From the NCBI GenBank assembly GCA_003150175.1, contig QAKZ01000001.1, forward strand, positions 1-57,413: a DNA stretch of 57,413 bases. Reading direction: 5' to 3'. This DNA comes from Coriobacteriia bacterium (GTDB lineage Bacteria > Actinomycetota > Coriobacteriia > Coriobacteriales > Atopobiaceae). Positions 45,933-55,733 of this stretch are shown here, piece after piece (position 1 is the stretch's first letter; every line of letters starts with the position of its first letter). The notes below the pieces were generated by a model. The model was not told where the DNA came from, made no database searches, and worked only from the letters and a program-made list of their open reading frames with translations. Both the position numbers and the translations under genes were made by a program.

Positions 45933-48900
45933 CTACACAAGTTTATAGAAGCTGAACGACTGCGCATTGGTGACGTTGCGGGTATAGAGCTGAACGTTCG
46001 CGCCGCGGTTGGAGTTCGCACCGGCGATATCAAGCCCGAGCGATGCAGACAGCGCCGAAACAATGGCCTTTCGACCGTCCTCGCCTTCGACGACGATCCA
46101 CTTCTGAGCCTTCGACCCGTTGGACTCATACTGCTGCACGTTTGCGCCGGCGGCGGACGTCCCGCCGGAAACATCAAGCACCTTGCCGCTGCCAACGTTC
46201 GTGAAGTTCACATAGCCATTCTCGTCGTGCGAGACCTGCCACTTCTGAGCATTGGAGAGGTTGACATCATAGAGCTGCACGTTCGCGGAGTTATTCTTTG
46301 ACCCGCCGGCGACGTCAAGCACAAGCTCATCTCTCAGACCGCTCTGGATAACATAGACCCCATCCTCAAGGACAGCGGCGTTATCCCTAGCCCAGTCGTC
46401 CATGCTCTTGTACGGCTCCTTGGTCTGGGCGATAAGCCAGCGCTGGTTCTCAAGCCCATTCGCCAACGAACCAACCACGGCATTGCCGTTTTCGGCGCGG
46501 TTGCCGTCGAGCGTGAGGTACAGACCAGAAGCGACGTTCCTCAAAGTGTAAGACCCACCCTCGTTGGCGTAAATCGCCCACTTCTGGTTGCCGTTGTCCT
46601 CAGAGAAAGCCCACTGTTGAATCTTCGACCCAGGCATGACGCATCCAGAATCAACGTCGAGGGACTTACCAGACCAGGCGCTCGTAATCGAGTAGAACCC
46701 GCTATCCTGCTTCTGGATCCTAAACGTCTGGTTCTCTCCGTCAGTCGAATCCCAAAGCTGTAGCGGCGCCCCATTGCTCTTGGACCATCCCTGTACATCG
46801 AGCTTGTGCTTGAGGTCAGTCGCGGTCGTGAAGGTATAGTAACCGTCGGCAATGTCCGCCTGCCCATCTGCGGAGACCTTCGGGGACGTGGCCACAAAGG
46901 TGAACTTCTGCGCACGACTTCCGTTGGAGTTCCAAAGCTGGACATTTGAACCGTTGGCAGAGGAGCCGTTGCTGATATCAATCGCCGACGTCGAGGACAA
47001 CGCAGAGACGATGCTCACGGTTCCATCGTCATTTGCAGCGATGCGCCATTTCTGGGCTTTGTTGGCATCGGAACCGGCGTATTGCCATACGTTCGTGCCG
47101 CTGCTGGAGTTGCCATACTGGACGTCGAGGACCTTGCCGCTGCCCACGTTCTTGATTGTCGCGTAGCCGTCGTCGTCGAAGGTAACCGACCACTTCTGAG
47201 CGGCAGTCCCGTTGTAGGAGTAGAGCTGGATATTGGCGCAATCACTCTGGGAACCGCCGGCAACGTCGAGAACGGACCTCTGGGAAAGTACGGACTTAAT
47301 GATGTACTCCCCCGCCTCGACGGCAGGCTTTTGGTAGTCGCTCTTCGACTGATCGACGAGCCTGTAAGATGCCCCTTCCTTTTTATAGAACTTCGCAATC
47401 GAATCAGTAGCATCCCAGATGGCGATGTCGTACCCCTTTGCGGAGGAAACATCATCGGAAAACTCGACCAAGAAGTTCGAGTGCCCCGAAACAGAAAGTG
47501 CCTTGATTGTGGCATCGGTCGCATCAGTGATCCGCGAAGACCAGTAGTCCATATCGCTGTACTGCGGTTGAGCAAGGCCCTGAGCCTTTGTCATCTCGAA
47601 CATGCCCTTGGCCATGCCGGACGGAACGCTGGCATACGTGCTCGACTGATAGCCGGAAAGGTAGATATCGGGATTGAAGAACAGAATCAGCTCAGCTGCA
47701 ACGGAGGAATCGACATCGGTAATGCCGAGGTCCTCGAGCTGCTTGACTTTGTTTGGATACAGAGATGAAGGCGTTCCGGGGTGGCCCTTGTAGTAGTACT
47801 CGTATGAATCGCCGTAATACAGCTGCGCAAAACGAGCGTACTCGGAGAACGACTGCTCGCTCGTCACGCGGGTTCCGAGGAACATCATGACGTCCTTGCC
47901 GTTCTCTTCAGCAGCCTTGAAGTAGCCGTCGTTGAAGTTGTAGAGGGCCTTAAACTCAGCGGTGTTCTGCTCGCTCGGCTGTATGTTCGTCTTTAGCAGG
48001 TTGGAAATATTGACCTGAACAACTTTGTCGTTACTCTGGACCTGTTTACCGAACGAGTTGTCATCACCCTGACTTTGAATCAAATCTTTTCTTGCGACCC
48101 ACCATTGCGCGTTAGGCTCAGTATCGACAAGAGCCCAAAGGAAGTCGTTAGCGTAATCCCAGTTTAAGAAATCAGAATCAGCGGTACCGTTCTTATATGC
48201 GTCGGCTTTAGCGGTATTCCAAGCAGAAATCAGCTGCGAGTTCTTGGCAGAGTTGTCCTTCGAATTATACGAAGACGTAAACTCGTTATAAGAATAAGAG
48301 CCGTCAGACATCAAGACAATCTTGTACTGACTGTCGGGGATTTTATTAGCGTAGATGACCCTCTGAATCAGCCCAGTATAATAATCAACACAGTAAAGGT
48401 TGATATGAGAACTAGGGTCAAGTTCCATAAGATCATGGACATAATCAGCCACGATGTCAGCGTGTTTACGGAAAAGATCCGATGCTTTATCGAAATCTCC
48501 AGGTTGATAGCTAATTTCGTCCTGCGTGAGATATGGTAGCCCATACACACCATAGAGATCGCCCGCCGGCTGAGGAAGGTTATTCCAGTCATAGGAATTA
48601 GCGCGTTCCAACATTGCGATTACGGGGCCTGTCGACCTAATGCAGTTTTCGCCCCAAAGATTCAGGGAGAAGAAGGTGACCGGAAGGGTGGCACTTACAG
48701 GACTAATGTTATAAGTATCAGCCGTTACCGCAACATCTACAGCGTCATAAGACTTAACCGGGGTGCCGTGGAGACTATACTCAACCGCAACAGAAACTTT
48801 GCCGTAGTTCTGGGCGTCAAATACAAAAGCCGATCCGTTGTAGTCGCTCAATAAAAAGCTCTGAGAGGTCTCGCGGGTAAGTTGACCTTTATAGTAAAAA

Positions 48901-49229
48901 GACCCAGTAATCTTTACCTCATCGGCAACACCCTTATTGTATAAATCTCCAAATGAAGCATTGGCGATATCTATAAGGGTAGAATTCCTCTTTGGAGTAA
49001 ATGCGCACTCCCATTGCGATTCGTCTACCGTAGATGAATCCGCCTGGACAGCAGCTTCATCTTCCGGCAATTCCTCGGAGACGAAAGTATCTTCAACGGT
49101 ATCTTCTGGACTAATCTCGGTTTCATTAATTGCAAAAGCTTTAGAAACTGGAAATGCTGTCAAAGCAAGGGCAAGAGCCGTGCCCATGAAAATGGCTCTT
49201 GCCCCACCAGAATTAATAGACGCTTTCAT
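45933..49229 (-). CDS. Secreted sialyltransferase-like (GT80-type) protein with ricin lectin domains
   Basis: 1098 residues, extracellular. Signal peptide GGARAIFMGTALALALTAF... ends at KAFA, then an acidic linker. Residues about 75-180 look like an Ig-like sandwich. Residues about 180-640 resemble a GT-B sialyltransferase: MSDGSYSYNE (Asp309), YYKGHPG (His483), VAAELILFF (Glu513) and GYQSSTYAS (Ser529-530). In Pasteurella PmST1 (family GT80) the corresponding Asp141, His311, Glu338 and Ser355-356 have nearly the same spacing. The C-terminal 450 residues hold nine QxW/QxF motifs, that is three ricin-type beta-trefoils, ending SFYKLV. There is no sorting signal. The start is ATG 49229, with GAAAGGG seven bases upstream; an ATG two codons earlier is closer to it. 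No CMP-sialate genes lie in this window, so donor and acceptor are open. It could instead transfer another CMP-sugar. Confidence 0.78.
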   Translation of the reverse strand: MKASINSGGARAIFMGTALALALTAFPVSKAFAINETEISPEDTVEDTFVSEELPEDEAAVQADSSTVDESQWECAFTPKRNSTLIDIANASFGDLYNKGVADEVKITGSFYYKGQLTRETSQSFLLSDYNGSAFVFDAQNYGKVSVAVEYSLHGTPVKSYDAVDVAVTADTYNISPVSATLPVTFFSLNLWGENCIRSTGPVIAMLERANSYDWNNLPQPAGDLYGVYGLPYLTQDEISYQPGDFDKASDLFRKHADIVADYVHDLMELDPSSHINLYCVDYYTGLIQRVIYANKIPDSQYKIVLMSDGSYSYNEFTSSYNSKDNSAKNSQLISAWNTAKADAYKNGTADSDFLNWDYANDFLWALVDTEPNAQWWVARKDLIQSQGDDNSFGKQVQSNDKVVQVNISNLLKTNIQPSEQNTAEFKALYNFNDGYFKAAEENGKDVMMFLGTRVTSEQSFSEYARFAQLYYGDSYEYYYKGHPGTPSSLYPNKVKQLEDLGITDVDSSVAAELILFFNPDIYLSGYQSSTYASVPSGMAKGMFEMTKAQGLAQPQYSDMDYWSSRITDATDATIKALSVSGHSNFLVEFSDDVSSAKGYDIAIWDATDSIAKFYKKEGASYRLVDQSKSDYQKPAVEAGEYIIKSVLSQRSVLDVAGGSQSDCANIQLYSYNGTAAQKWSVTFDDDGYATIKNVGSGKVLDVQYGNSSSGTNVWQYAGSDANKAQKWRIAANDDGTVSIVSALSSTSAIDISNGSSANGSNVQLWNSNGSRAQKFTFVATSPKVSADGQADIADGYYTFTTATDLKHKLDVQGWSKSNGAPLQLWDSTDGENQTFRIQKQDSGFYSITSAWSGKSLDVDSGCVMPGSKIQQWAFSEDNGNQKWAIYANEGGSYTLRNVASGLYLTLDGNRAENGNAVVGSLANGLENQRWLIAQTKEPYKSMDDWARDNAAVLEDGVYVIQSGLRDELVLDVAGGSKNNSANVQLYDVNLSNAQKWQVSHDENGYVNFTNVGSGKVLDVSGGTSAAGANVQQYESNGSKAQKWIVVEGEDGRKAIVSALSASLGLDIAGANSNRGANVQLYTRNVTNAQSFSFYKLV

Positions 49230-49320
49230 CTTCATTCCCTTTCAGTCTCTAGAGGGGGTCCATCTAATAAATAAGCCTACCATTGCTTCAGAAATACTTA
49301 AGAATTATTAGGTAAATGGA

Positions 49321-49350
49321 AATAGCCCGTCCCAAAAAAGACGGGCTATT
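49321..49350 (-). terminator. Terminator of the GT2 gene
   Basis: AATAGCCCGTC pairs perfectly with GACGGGCTATT around an A-rich eight-base loop, 29 bases after the stop of the GT2 gene at 49380. The minus-strand tail is TTCCATTTACC. Confidence 0.7.
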
Positions 49351-49379
49351 GCAAAAGAGAATTCTGCTTCTATTGATTA

Positions 49380-50315
49380 TTACTTTTGATACACATCCAT
49401 AACCTTGAGCTCCCAATCACGGCGATGACCCTTGACCACCGTATCGAGAATCAAACCGCAAACGAGCATCAAGGCAGCAAGGCCGCAGAATGCGACAGCA
49501 ACGATAGCAGTCGGAAGCTTAGGCACCAGCCCAGTAGAAGCGAATTCCGCTATCACGGGAATACCGAAGCAAAGCCCGATGATAAAAAACACCAGTGCAA
49601 TAAGCGAGAAAAACCCGAGCGGCTTGTAATCCTTGAACAGCGAGAAGATCATCTTCAAGACCTTGATGCCATCAGAAACGGTATTGAGTTTAGACTCAGA
49701 GCCCTCGGGACGATCACGATAATCGATGGGCACCTGGGCAATCCGCCAACGCTTATCGACGGCGTGAATAGAAAGCTCGGTCTCAATCTCGAAGCCAGGA
49801 GACAGCACAGGAAGAGTCTTCGCAAACTCACGGTTGAATGCCCTGTAGCCAGTCATCACATCCGTGTACTCAAAGCCATAGAGGACCTTGATGAGCCAAC
49901 GAACCAGGTCGTTGCCGAATCCGTGTCCAGCGCGCTTATTCTCGGCAGCGTAAGTACCGTTGGACAGGCGGTCCCCTACCACGTGGTCTGCCTCGTCGTT
50001 AAAAATCGGAGCAATAACATCCCGGACTTGTTCGATGGGATACGTATCATCCCCATCCACCATCACATAGCAATCAGCATCGATGTCGCGGAGCATCTGG
50101 CGAACGACGTTGCCCTTGCCCTGACGAGGCTCGAGCTTCACAACCGCCCCATGCGCCCGAGCAATCTCAGCCGTGTTGTCCGACGAGTTGTTGTCGTACA
50201 CATAGACAGTTGCTTCAGGCAGATACTTCTTGAAGTCGTCGCAAACTTTCGCGATAGTCACTGCCTCGTTATAGCACGGCACAAGTGCCGCAATTGTCTT
50301 AATTTCACTACCCAT
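49380..50315 (-). CDS. GT2 polyprenyl-phosphate glycosyltransferase (DPM1-like)
   Basis: 311-residue inner-membrane enzyme. The GT-A core has IAALVPCYNEAVTIAKV, VYVYDNNSSDNT, KGNVVRQML, the metal motif YVMVDGDDTYP and the acceptor-side motif DVMTGYRAFNREF. Two membrane helices follow (about 230-290), then a cytoplasmic tail ending in LKVMDVYQK. It belongs with dolichol-phosphate-mannose-synthase-like enzymes that load sugars onto a polyprenyl carrier. It sits downstream of the two paralogous GT-C-like membrane proteins, which could use its product outside the cell. The sugar is unknown. Confidence 0.92.
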   Translation of the reverse strand: MGSEIKTIAALVPCYNEAVTIAKVCDDFKKYLPEATVYVYDNNSSDNTAEIARAHGAVVKLEPRQGKGNVVRQMLRDIDADCYVMVDGDDTYPIEQVRDVIAPIFNDEADHVVGDRLSNGTYAAENKRAGHGFGNDLVRWLIKVLYGFEYTDVMTGYRAFNREFAKTLPVLSPGFEIETELSIHAVDKRWRIAQVPIDYRDRPEGSESKLNTVSDGIKVLKMIFSLFKDYKPLGFFSLIALVFFIIGLCFGIPVIAEFASTGLVPKLPTAIVAVAFCGLAALMLVCGLILDTVVKGHRRDWELKVMDVYQK

Positions 50316-50417
50316 ATTTCACCGCTCACTAAGCCCTATTAACATGTTGATTAATGAACTAGTAAATTCTAAAGCAAACTTCACCAGTCCGAAACTCGAT
50401 ACGGAACGAAACTTAAG

Positions 50418-51911
50418 CTAGGAAAAGAAATTCGAAACGACAGTATAGAGATAAGGACGTGCAACGTTAACGGACACGATCAAGCGTGTAACCGAAGCGG
50501 AGAACAACGAAAACCCGGTGATTGCCAGCGTCAATGCAACGAGCGTTCCCAAGAAAACCTTCAAACGATTTAAACTGATAAAGCAGTTGAAGCAGGGGAT
50601 TTTAGAAATACCCCAACAGGCAGTAATAGCAAAAATCCAACCAAAATCAGCAAAGTATCGCCAAGAAATGCCCGCGTTTCTGCAGTCAAAAACCAAAACC
50701 ACCAAAGCAGCAACGAACATAACTATCAGCAGACTCCTATCCCGTTGTTTAAGTTTCGATAGCGCATAAAGTATCGAAATGAGAATGACGGGATAAAGCC
50801 AAAAATACCCACACGGAATTGGTTCGTTCGGAGCGAAGTTATTACTATTTAAATCCCCCAAAAGCGGAGAATAACCTTCGACGAAAGGAAAAGAGGAAGA
50901 TAGCTTAATCGGTTCAAACAAATATGAGAGGATAAGGCTAATTGACAGAAACCATGACTGAGAATACTTAGTCATGTCGAACCCCGTCAAATTATATGAT
51001 GCACCAAAATCCAGAAAACTACCGAATCTTTCAAAATTATATAGACCCAATCCTATAAATACAAGGAGATAGGGGGCAACCGCAGCAACGACCTTACCTG
51101 GATTCTGTTTGCTGAATATTCTGCCTTCTTTTAATGGGTCCCTAAAGATATAGAAAGCAGCAAGACTTCCGATGCCGAGTTGTGGTCGGCATCCAAATAC
51201 TGCCGCCATCGACAAGGATCCGAAAAACATGAAAATGGGGTTTAAATCTAAAGAATCAGCTGAGCATTTCCAGAGCGACAAACCAAGCAATGTCAAATCA
51301 AGTCCAAGAACTATGGGGACAGAATAAAATGCAGGGAAATATACGAGCTGCATAATATTGCAGGATAAAACAAATGCAACAAGAACAAGGGGAAGACATT
51401 TGTTGATAGTTCGATTCTTAATAAAGAATCTTCTTATAAACATATAAGATGCCAGCACAAAGAGGCAGGAAAGAAATATTACAAGATCCGTTGTAGCTAA
51501 ATCACAGCCAGTAACTTCTTTAAAGGGCAGAAAAAATAGCAGTGCAGGTACAACCCCGAAATAGCAATAATATTTTGAGTTATAAAACGCAGTATCAAAA
51601 TAATAGAAAGCGTCTGGATTATCCTCAATCATTTTCTGTCTGTCCTCATAGGAATAAGGATTTGACAAATTAGCCAAATCCTATGAAACATCCAGATCTA
51701 GAGCCACTTCGCCCCTAAGCAAAGAGTCGGCAAGAAGATTATATTGAGAAAAATTACTCCTAACGGAACCGGTTGACACGGTCTTATTCAAATACTCAGA
51801 TTGTCTTGAAAGATTCCCCGTAGCCACCACCATAATAATGAGCAACACTATTGTCGCCGTACTCATAATGCGACTTTCGTTGGGGCGTTCCTCCGTGGCC
51901 TTCCCTAGCAT
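50418..51911 (-). pseudogene. Polytopic membrane protein (GT-C-like) interrupted by an in-frame TAG
   Basis: A gene of 497 codons paralogous to 52052-53575. The first part (MLGKATEERPN..., one helix, then YNLLADSLLRGEVALDLDVS) ends at TAG 51681-51683. The frame continues with DLANLSNPYSYEDRQKMIED, and then FYNSKYYCYFGVVPALLFFLPF and about nine more helices. In the paralog the same stretch reads LADALLHGRLWLNLPVS, then DDPYDFEARISLG, so the TAG falls inside a conserved block. No frameshift or deletion is seen. The ATG at 51911 has AAGGAGG five bases upstream. Conserved blocks GVVPA, GCRPQ, FDFGA.YNLTGFDM and YFADFGW suggest a family of membrane glycosyltransferases. It is either a fresh pseudogene or read through. 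Confidence 0.75.
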
Positions 51912-52051
51912 AAAGCCTCCTTCATCCATAAAGAAGTGCCGTATTGCGCGAATTAACTAGTGATTGTTTGTAAGATAAAAGCAACGAAGTGAGCTCCAAA
52001 AATCACTCGATTACGCAATAGTGACATCCAAAATATATATACGTTTTGTAC

Positions 52052-53575
52052 TCAAAAGAGAGACCTAACGATATTCCAAAAACTTGCATTTAGTACGTAG
52101 ACCCCATCATATCGTCCTTGGACAAATAGGGTGGCCAAGAACACGAGCGCAGAAAAGAACAAAAGAAAAGCAGTCATCAAGTTCATGACGATACTAACTG
52201 CATTCTTTTCAACTTGCATGGAACCGAAATGCAACATATATCCAATGGAACTCGAGAGAGAAATATAGAATCCAAAATCTCCGAAATATCTTGTAGAGAC
52301 GCCTACTGTTTTGCAGTCAATGAAAACAAGGGCAAGTCCTATCAAAAGCGAAGCACAGCCAAAGCTTTTAAGACTCGTCACTCGCTTTGCTTTACATTTA
52401 ATCAAACAGATAATCGAAAATATCGAAGTTGGCACCACGCAAAAATACCCACCAAACATTGGGTCGGCTGGTGCCCAACCGTTAGAAAGATCAACAGAGG
52501 CTTGCCTAACAAAAGGAAACACACGGCAAAAATCTATCGGTTGAATCGTGGCCGAGTAGAGACATGACAAGAACGTCGAATTGGTCATTACGTAATCTGT
52601 CATATCAAAGCCGGTAAGGTTATAAAAGGCGCCAAAATCGAAAATGGAACCAAAGCGGCAATAGTTATACATAAGCAAGGGAGCAGCCACTATAGGGATA
52701 GGAATTAACGCTGCAGCCGTTTCTCTACCTCCTCGCTTAGAAAAGAGGATGCGGTCCCGAACAATTTCTTTCCAAAACAATGGGAAAGCGAGAAGGCAAC
52801 CGAGCATAAACTGAGGCCTACATCCCAGATTGAGCATCATAAAAAATGAGCCCAAGAATAAGTATTTGGCGAATTCTTTATTTGAATTAGACGATCTCTT
52901 GGCTTTAAGCCAAAAAGAGATGCCTAAAGCGCTGACAGCAACCGATGAAAGTACTGGAATTGCATAAATTCTTGATGCGAAAACTGATTCGAACACATTT
53001 GAACCAGCGGCCAAGAGCAGAAATATCATTACTAACTTAGGCATATAGCATCTCATCTGATTATTTCGTTCGACTGTCCTAACCAGCTCAAGAGCTAAAT
53101 AGGAAAGCGCAAGCGTTGCTAACACCCCTAAAAGGAGCGCCGCTCTAGGTGTAGTTAGAAAACGATGGAAAAGCAGTTGATAAGGAGCAAAAACAATAAC
53201 TGCGGGCACAACGCCAAAATAGCAATAATACTTCCCTTGATAAAACGCGTGATCCCAAAAAATGGGATTATCCTCTGACCCTAAAGAAATGCGAGCTTCA
53301 AAATCGTAAGGATCATCCATACTGGCTAGTGAATTGCTAACCGGAAGATTAAGCCACAGCCGGCCATGAAGCAAAGCATCGGCCAGATAATCATATTGAT
53401 CCGTCTCCATATAATGATGGAAGACTTCATTGTATGGATTACCAATTAATGTCTCATCCGATTTGTTAAGCGCGTGGACAAAGGTCAATGCAACGCAGGT
53501 AAGCAAAACGACTAAACAATATGATATCCGAGCTAATGCACTATGACTAAAGCGAGGCTGCAATTCAGTATTCAT
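52052..53575 (-). CDS. Polytopic membrane protein, probable GT-C-like glycosyltransferase
   Basis: 507 residues with about eleven hydrophobic segments. After the first helix comes an extracellular loop with YDYLADALLHGRLWLNLPVS and DPYDFEARISLGSED, then FYQGKYYCYFGVVPAVIVFAPY, LGCRPQFMLGCLLAFP, FDFGAFYNLTGFDMTDYV and FGDFGFYISL. The general layout and the acidic first loop resemble GT-C enzymes and their actinobacterial DUF relatives, but I do not recognise a named family. AAGGATTTAG precedes the ATG. The DNA is clearly AT-richer than the left half of the window. The paralog lies just downstream with a disrupted frame. It is probably part of the same transcript as the GlfT2-like gene 72 bases upstream. 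Confidence 0.8.
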   Translation of the reverse strand: MNTELQPRFSHSALARISYCLVVLLTCVALTFVHALNKSDETLIGNPYNEVFHHYMETDQYDYLADALLHGRLWLNLPVSNSLASMDDPYDFEARISLGSEDNPIFWDHAFYQGKYYCYFGVVPAVIVFAPYQLLFHRFLTTPRAALLLGVLATLALSYLALELVRTVERNNQMRCYMPKLVMIFLLLAAGSNVFESVFASRIYAIPVLSSVAVSALGISFWLKAKRSSNSNKEFAKYLFLGSFFMMLNLGCRPQFMLGCLLAFPLFWKEIVRDRILFSKRGGRETAAALIPIPIVAAPLLMYNYCRFGSIFDFGAFYNLTGFDMTDYVMTNSTFLSCLYSATIQPIDFCRVFPFVRQASVDLSNGWAPADPMFGGYFCVVPTSIFSIICLIKCKAKRVTSLKSFGCASLLIGLALVFIDCKTVGVSTRYFGDFGFYISLSSSIGYMLHFGSMQVEKNAVSIVMNLMTAFLLFFSALVFLATLFVQGRYDGVYVLNASFWNIVRSLF

Positions 53576-53647
53576 CTAAATCCTTAAACAAATTGAATGC
53601 CTAACCCACTGACCTGAGTTCGGCATTCAATAGGACAACTCTGTCAA

Positions 53648-55528
53648 TTACGCTATTGAAAGATATGATTTCCAGAACTCAACAGAAGTCATCTCGTTTC
53701 TCGCTTCTGAGTAGGCATGCTTAAGCTCGTCATGACGTTTCCGAAGCTCAGTCTTATCAGCCTGGTATCGCTTCTCAAGCTCTTGGAACTTTGCGGCATC
53801 CTTGTGACGAATTACTGCTTTACGATTAGGGATATCGACAGCAATGATTGTCTCAGCACCCTTGAGCTTGCCAACAGGTTGAGCCCAACCCACGTTATCG
53901 ATTACAGCAACGCGACCACTCTTCCTGAAGCCCTTGAAGACACGCTGACCGTTCCTAGAAAGGTCGTAAGTAACCAGCTCACGCTTTGTAACGGGAAGAT
54001 CCCTGAATAGCTTCCAGGTAGTCAAATCGTCGATGTCGACGCCAAGCGTGGAGAGTTCAGCTTTCAGTTCTGTAATAGGCTTCAACTTCTCAGAATTCTT
54101 ATTTGCATCCATGAAAGCCTTCTGAGCCACAGGCTGCATAATCCACTCGGGGCCCTTCAAGAAATCCTCGATTGCCTGAAGAATAAGCTCAGCATTCTTA
54201 TAATTGAACTTATTAAGCTCCAGGACGAAAGCACTCCTGATTTGCTTATTGAAATCTGCCAACGGAGCAAAATCGGACACATATTGATCGACGAGGCAAT
54301 TACGCGTCATCTGATAACGCTCCTGAGCAGCGTTATAACGCATGTGGAACGACAAATGCCAAATACAAATGCCGTTCATAGTAATGAACTTAGGATCGCA
54401 GCGTCGACTGTACTCGGCATCATCTCCCCGGACGAAAATCGGAAGCGGGAGCCCGTTCTTCTCAATCTGAGACATCGGAATAACACAGTACCACCAAGCA
54501 GCATAGTGCTGTTCCTGATCCTCGCACTTAGGCATATAGCTGGGAATATCAAATGTCTCGTTATCCACAACATCGTGAAGGACGTCCATGCGGGCAATAG
54601 GCTTAATAGGGTGGAAACACCCATCGAATCCGATAAAGCCCATTTCTTCCCAGCGAACATAAGGCTCATCCATGTTCATCATGGCACCGGAAATGAATGC
54701 CTCAGAATACTCATTATTCACGATAGAAAGAAGATTGAAAGTCCTCTTGATGCTTTCAGTGGAAACGAGAACGTCGTCGTCCATGAGGAGAACATGGGTA
54801 GCCTTAGGGGTCTGCTCCATAGCCTCAATCATGCCACGCGCAAAACCGCCAGCACCGCCAGCGTTGTCGTTCGGATGAATCTCGATGCCATCGGAAGTCA
54901 ACGCAGCAGCATCGAGCGTACGCCCGTTGTCGAGCACATGCATCTTGAAATGCTTGGCGATCGCATCGTCAGACCCAAGAATCTGGTCCTTTACGAGGCC
55001 AATATTGCGGGTAATGTAGTCTTCTTTTTTGAACGTGGTTGTGCAAAGGGCAAGCTCAACGTCACGGACCTGCGATTCATCAACAACGGCGGAATAATAG
55101 GAGTTTCGGATCAAAACATCCCCCGCCGTTACCAACGTGAATGAGGTAATTACATCCAAATCGCCGGCAGCAAGATCAACGTCAATTGACTTCCAAGTAT
55201 CAGAAGATTCAACCGCAAGATCGGTTCCCTCGATGGGCTCAGAATAATAGCTGAAAGAATCGGCTCGAGTCTGGACAAAGGAAAAGGCAGCGCCCTTAAT
55301 CTCCAGGTGAAGTTTGAAATCGGCTGCAACGGTATACTTGCGCCATTTCTGAATTGAGAGCGCATTAAAGAAAGTCATGAAATCATGGGTGCCCGGACCT
55401 TCAAGAAGCCAAGCCCCCTCTTCATCAGAACGACGCCACGGCCTAGTGGATCGGCACAACATGTTTGGAGAGCCCAAGAACTGGGGCTCATCGGATAACA
55501 GCACGTTGGCTATCTTTAGGTCGGTCAT
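53648..55528 (-). CDS. GlfT2-like galactofuranosyltransferase
   Basis: 626-residue GT2 enzyme resembling mycobacterial GlfT2, which polymerises galactofuranose from UDP-Galf. An N-terminal beta-sandwich domain (to about residue 165) precedes the GT-A domain: LCTTTFKKEDYI, HPNDNAGGAGGFARGM, the metal motif HVLLMDDDVL, WWYCVIPM, PIFVRGDDAEYSRR and the catalytic-site block GICIWHLSFHMRYN. A helical C-terminal domain follows, ending in a coiled coil (QELEKRYQADKTELRKRHDE). The ATG at 55528 is chosen because AGGGAG lies just upstream; an adjacent ATG one codon earlier is too close, and a start 26 codons further up lacks a ribosome binding site. UDP-Galf would come from Glf at 37253-38374. Confidence 0.9.
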   Translation of the reverse strand: MTDLKIANVLLSDEPQFLGSPNMLCRSTRPWRRSDEEGAWLLEGPGTHDFMTFFNALSIQKWRKYTVAADFKLHLEIKGAAFSFVQTRADSFSYYSEPIEGTDLAVESSDTWKSIDVDLAAGDLDVITSFTLVTAGDVLIRNSYYSAVVDESQVRDVELALCTTTFKKEDYITRNIGLVKDQILGSDDAIAKHFKMHVLDNGRTLDAAALTSDGIEIHPNDNAGGAGGFARGMIEAMEQTPKATHVLLMDDDVLVSTESIKRTFNLLSIVNNEYSEAFISGAMMNMDEPYVRWEEMGFIGFDGCFHPIKPIARMDVLHDVVDNETFDIPSYMPKCEDQEQHYAAWWYCVIPMSQIEKNGLPLPIFVRGDDAEYSRRCDPKFITMNGICIWHLSFHMRYNAAQERYQMTRNCLVDQYVSDFAPLADFNKQIRSAFVLELNKFNYKNAELILQAIEDFLKGPEWIMQPVAQKAFMDANKNSEKLKPITELKAELSTLGVDIDDLTTWKLFRDLPVTKRELVTYDLSRNGQRVFKGFRKSGRVAVIDNVGWAQPVGKLKGAETIIAVDIPNRKAVIRHKDAAKFQELEKRYQADKTELRKRHDELKHAYSEARNEMTSVEFWKSYLSIA

Positions 55529-55733
55529 CATAACTCCCTTACTGCAGCACTTATCTATATTTGAAATAACGTAATACGGATTACATTCCATTAATCGCTC
55601 TAGCAATTAAAACACATCATGCACGCCGACAAACCGCGCAGAATTGCATGTCCATCGAGACCCCCGATAAATACACTCCCTAAGGAACATACCTTTATAC
55701 TAATGTCATCAGCTACTAGGAAAAGGTGTTCCC

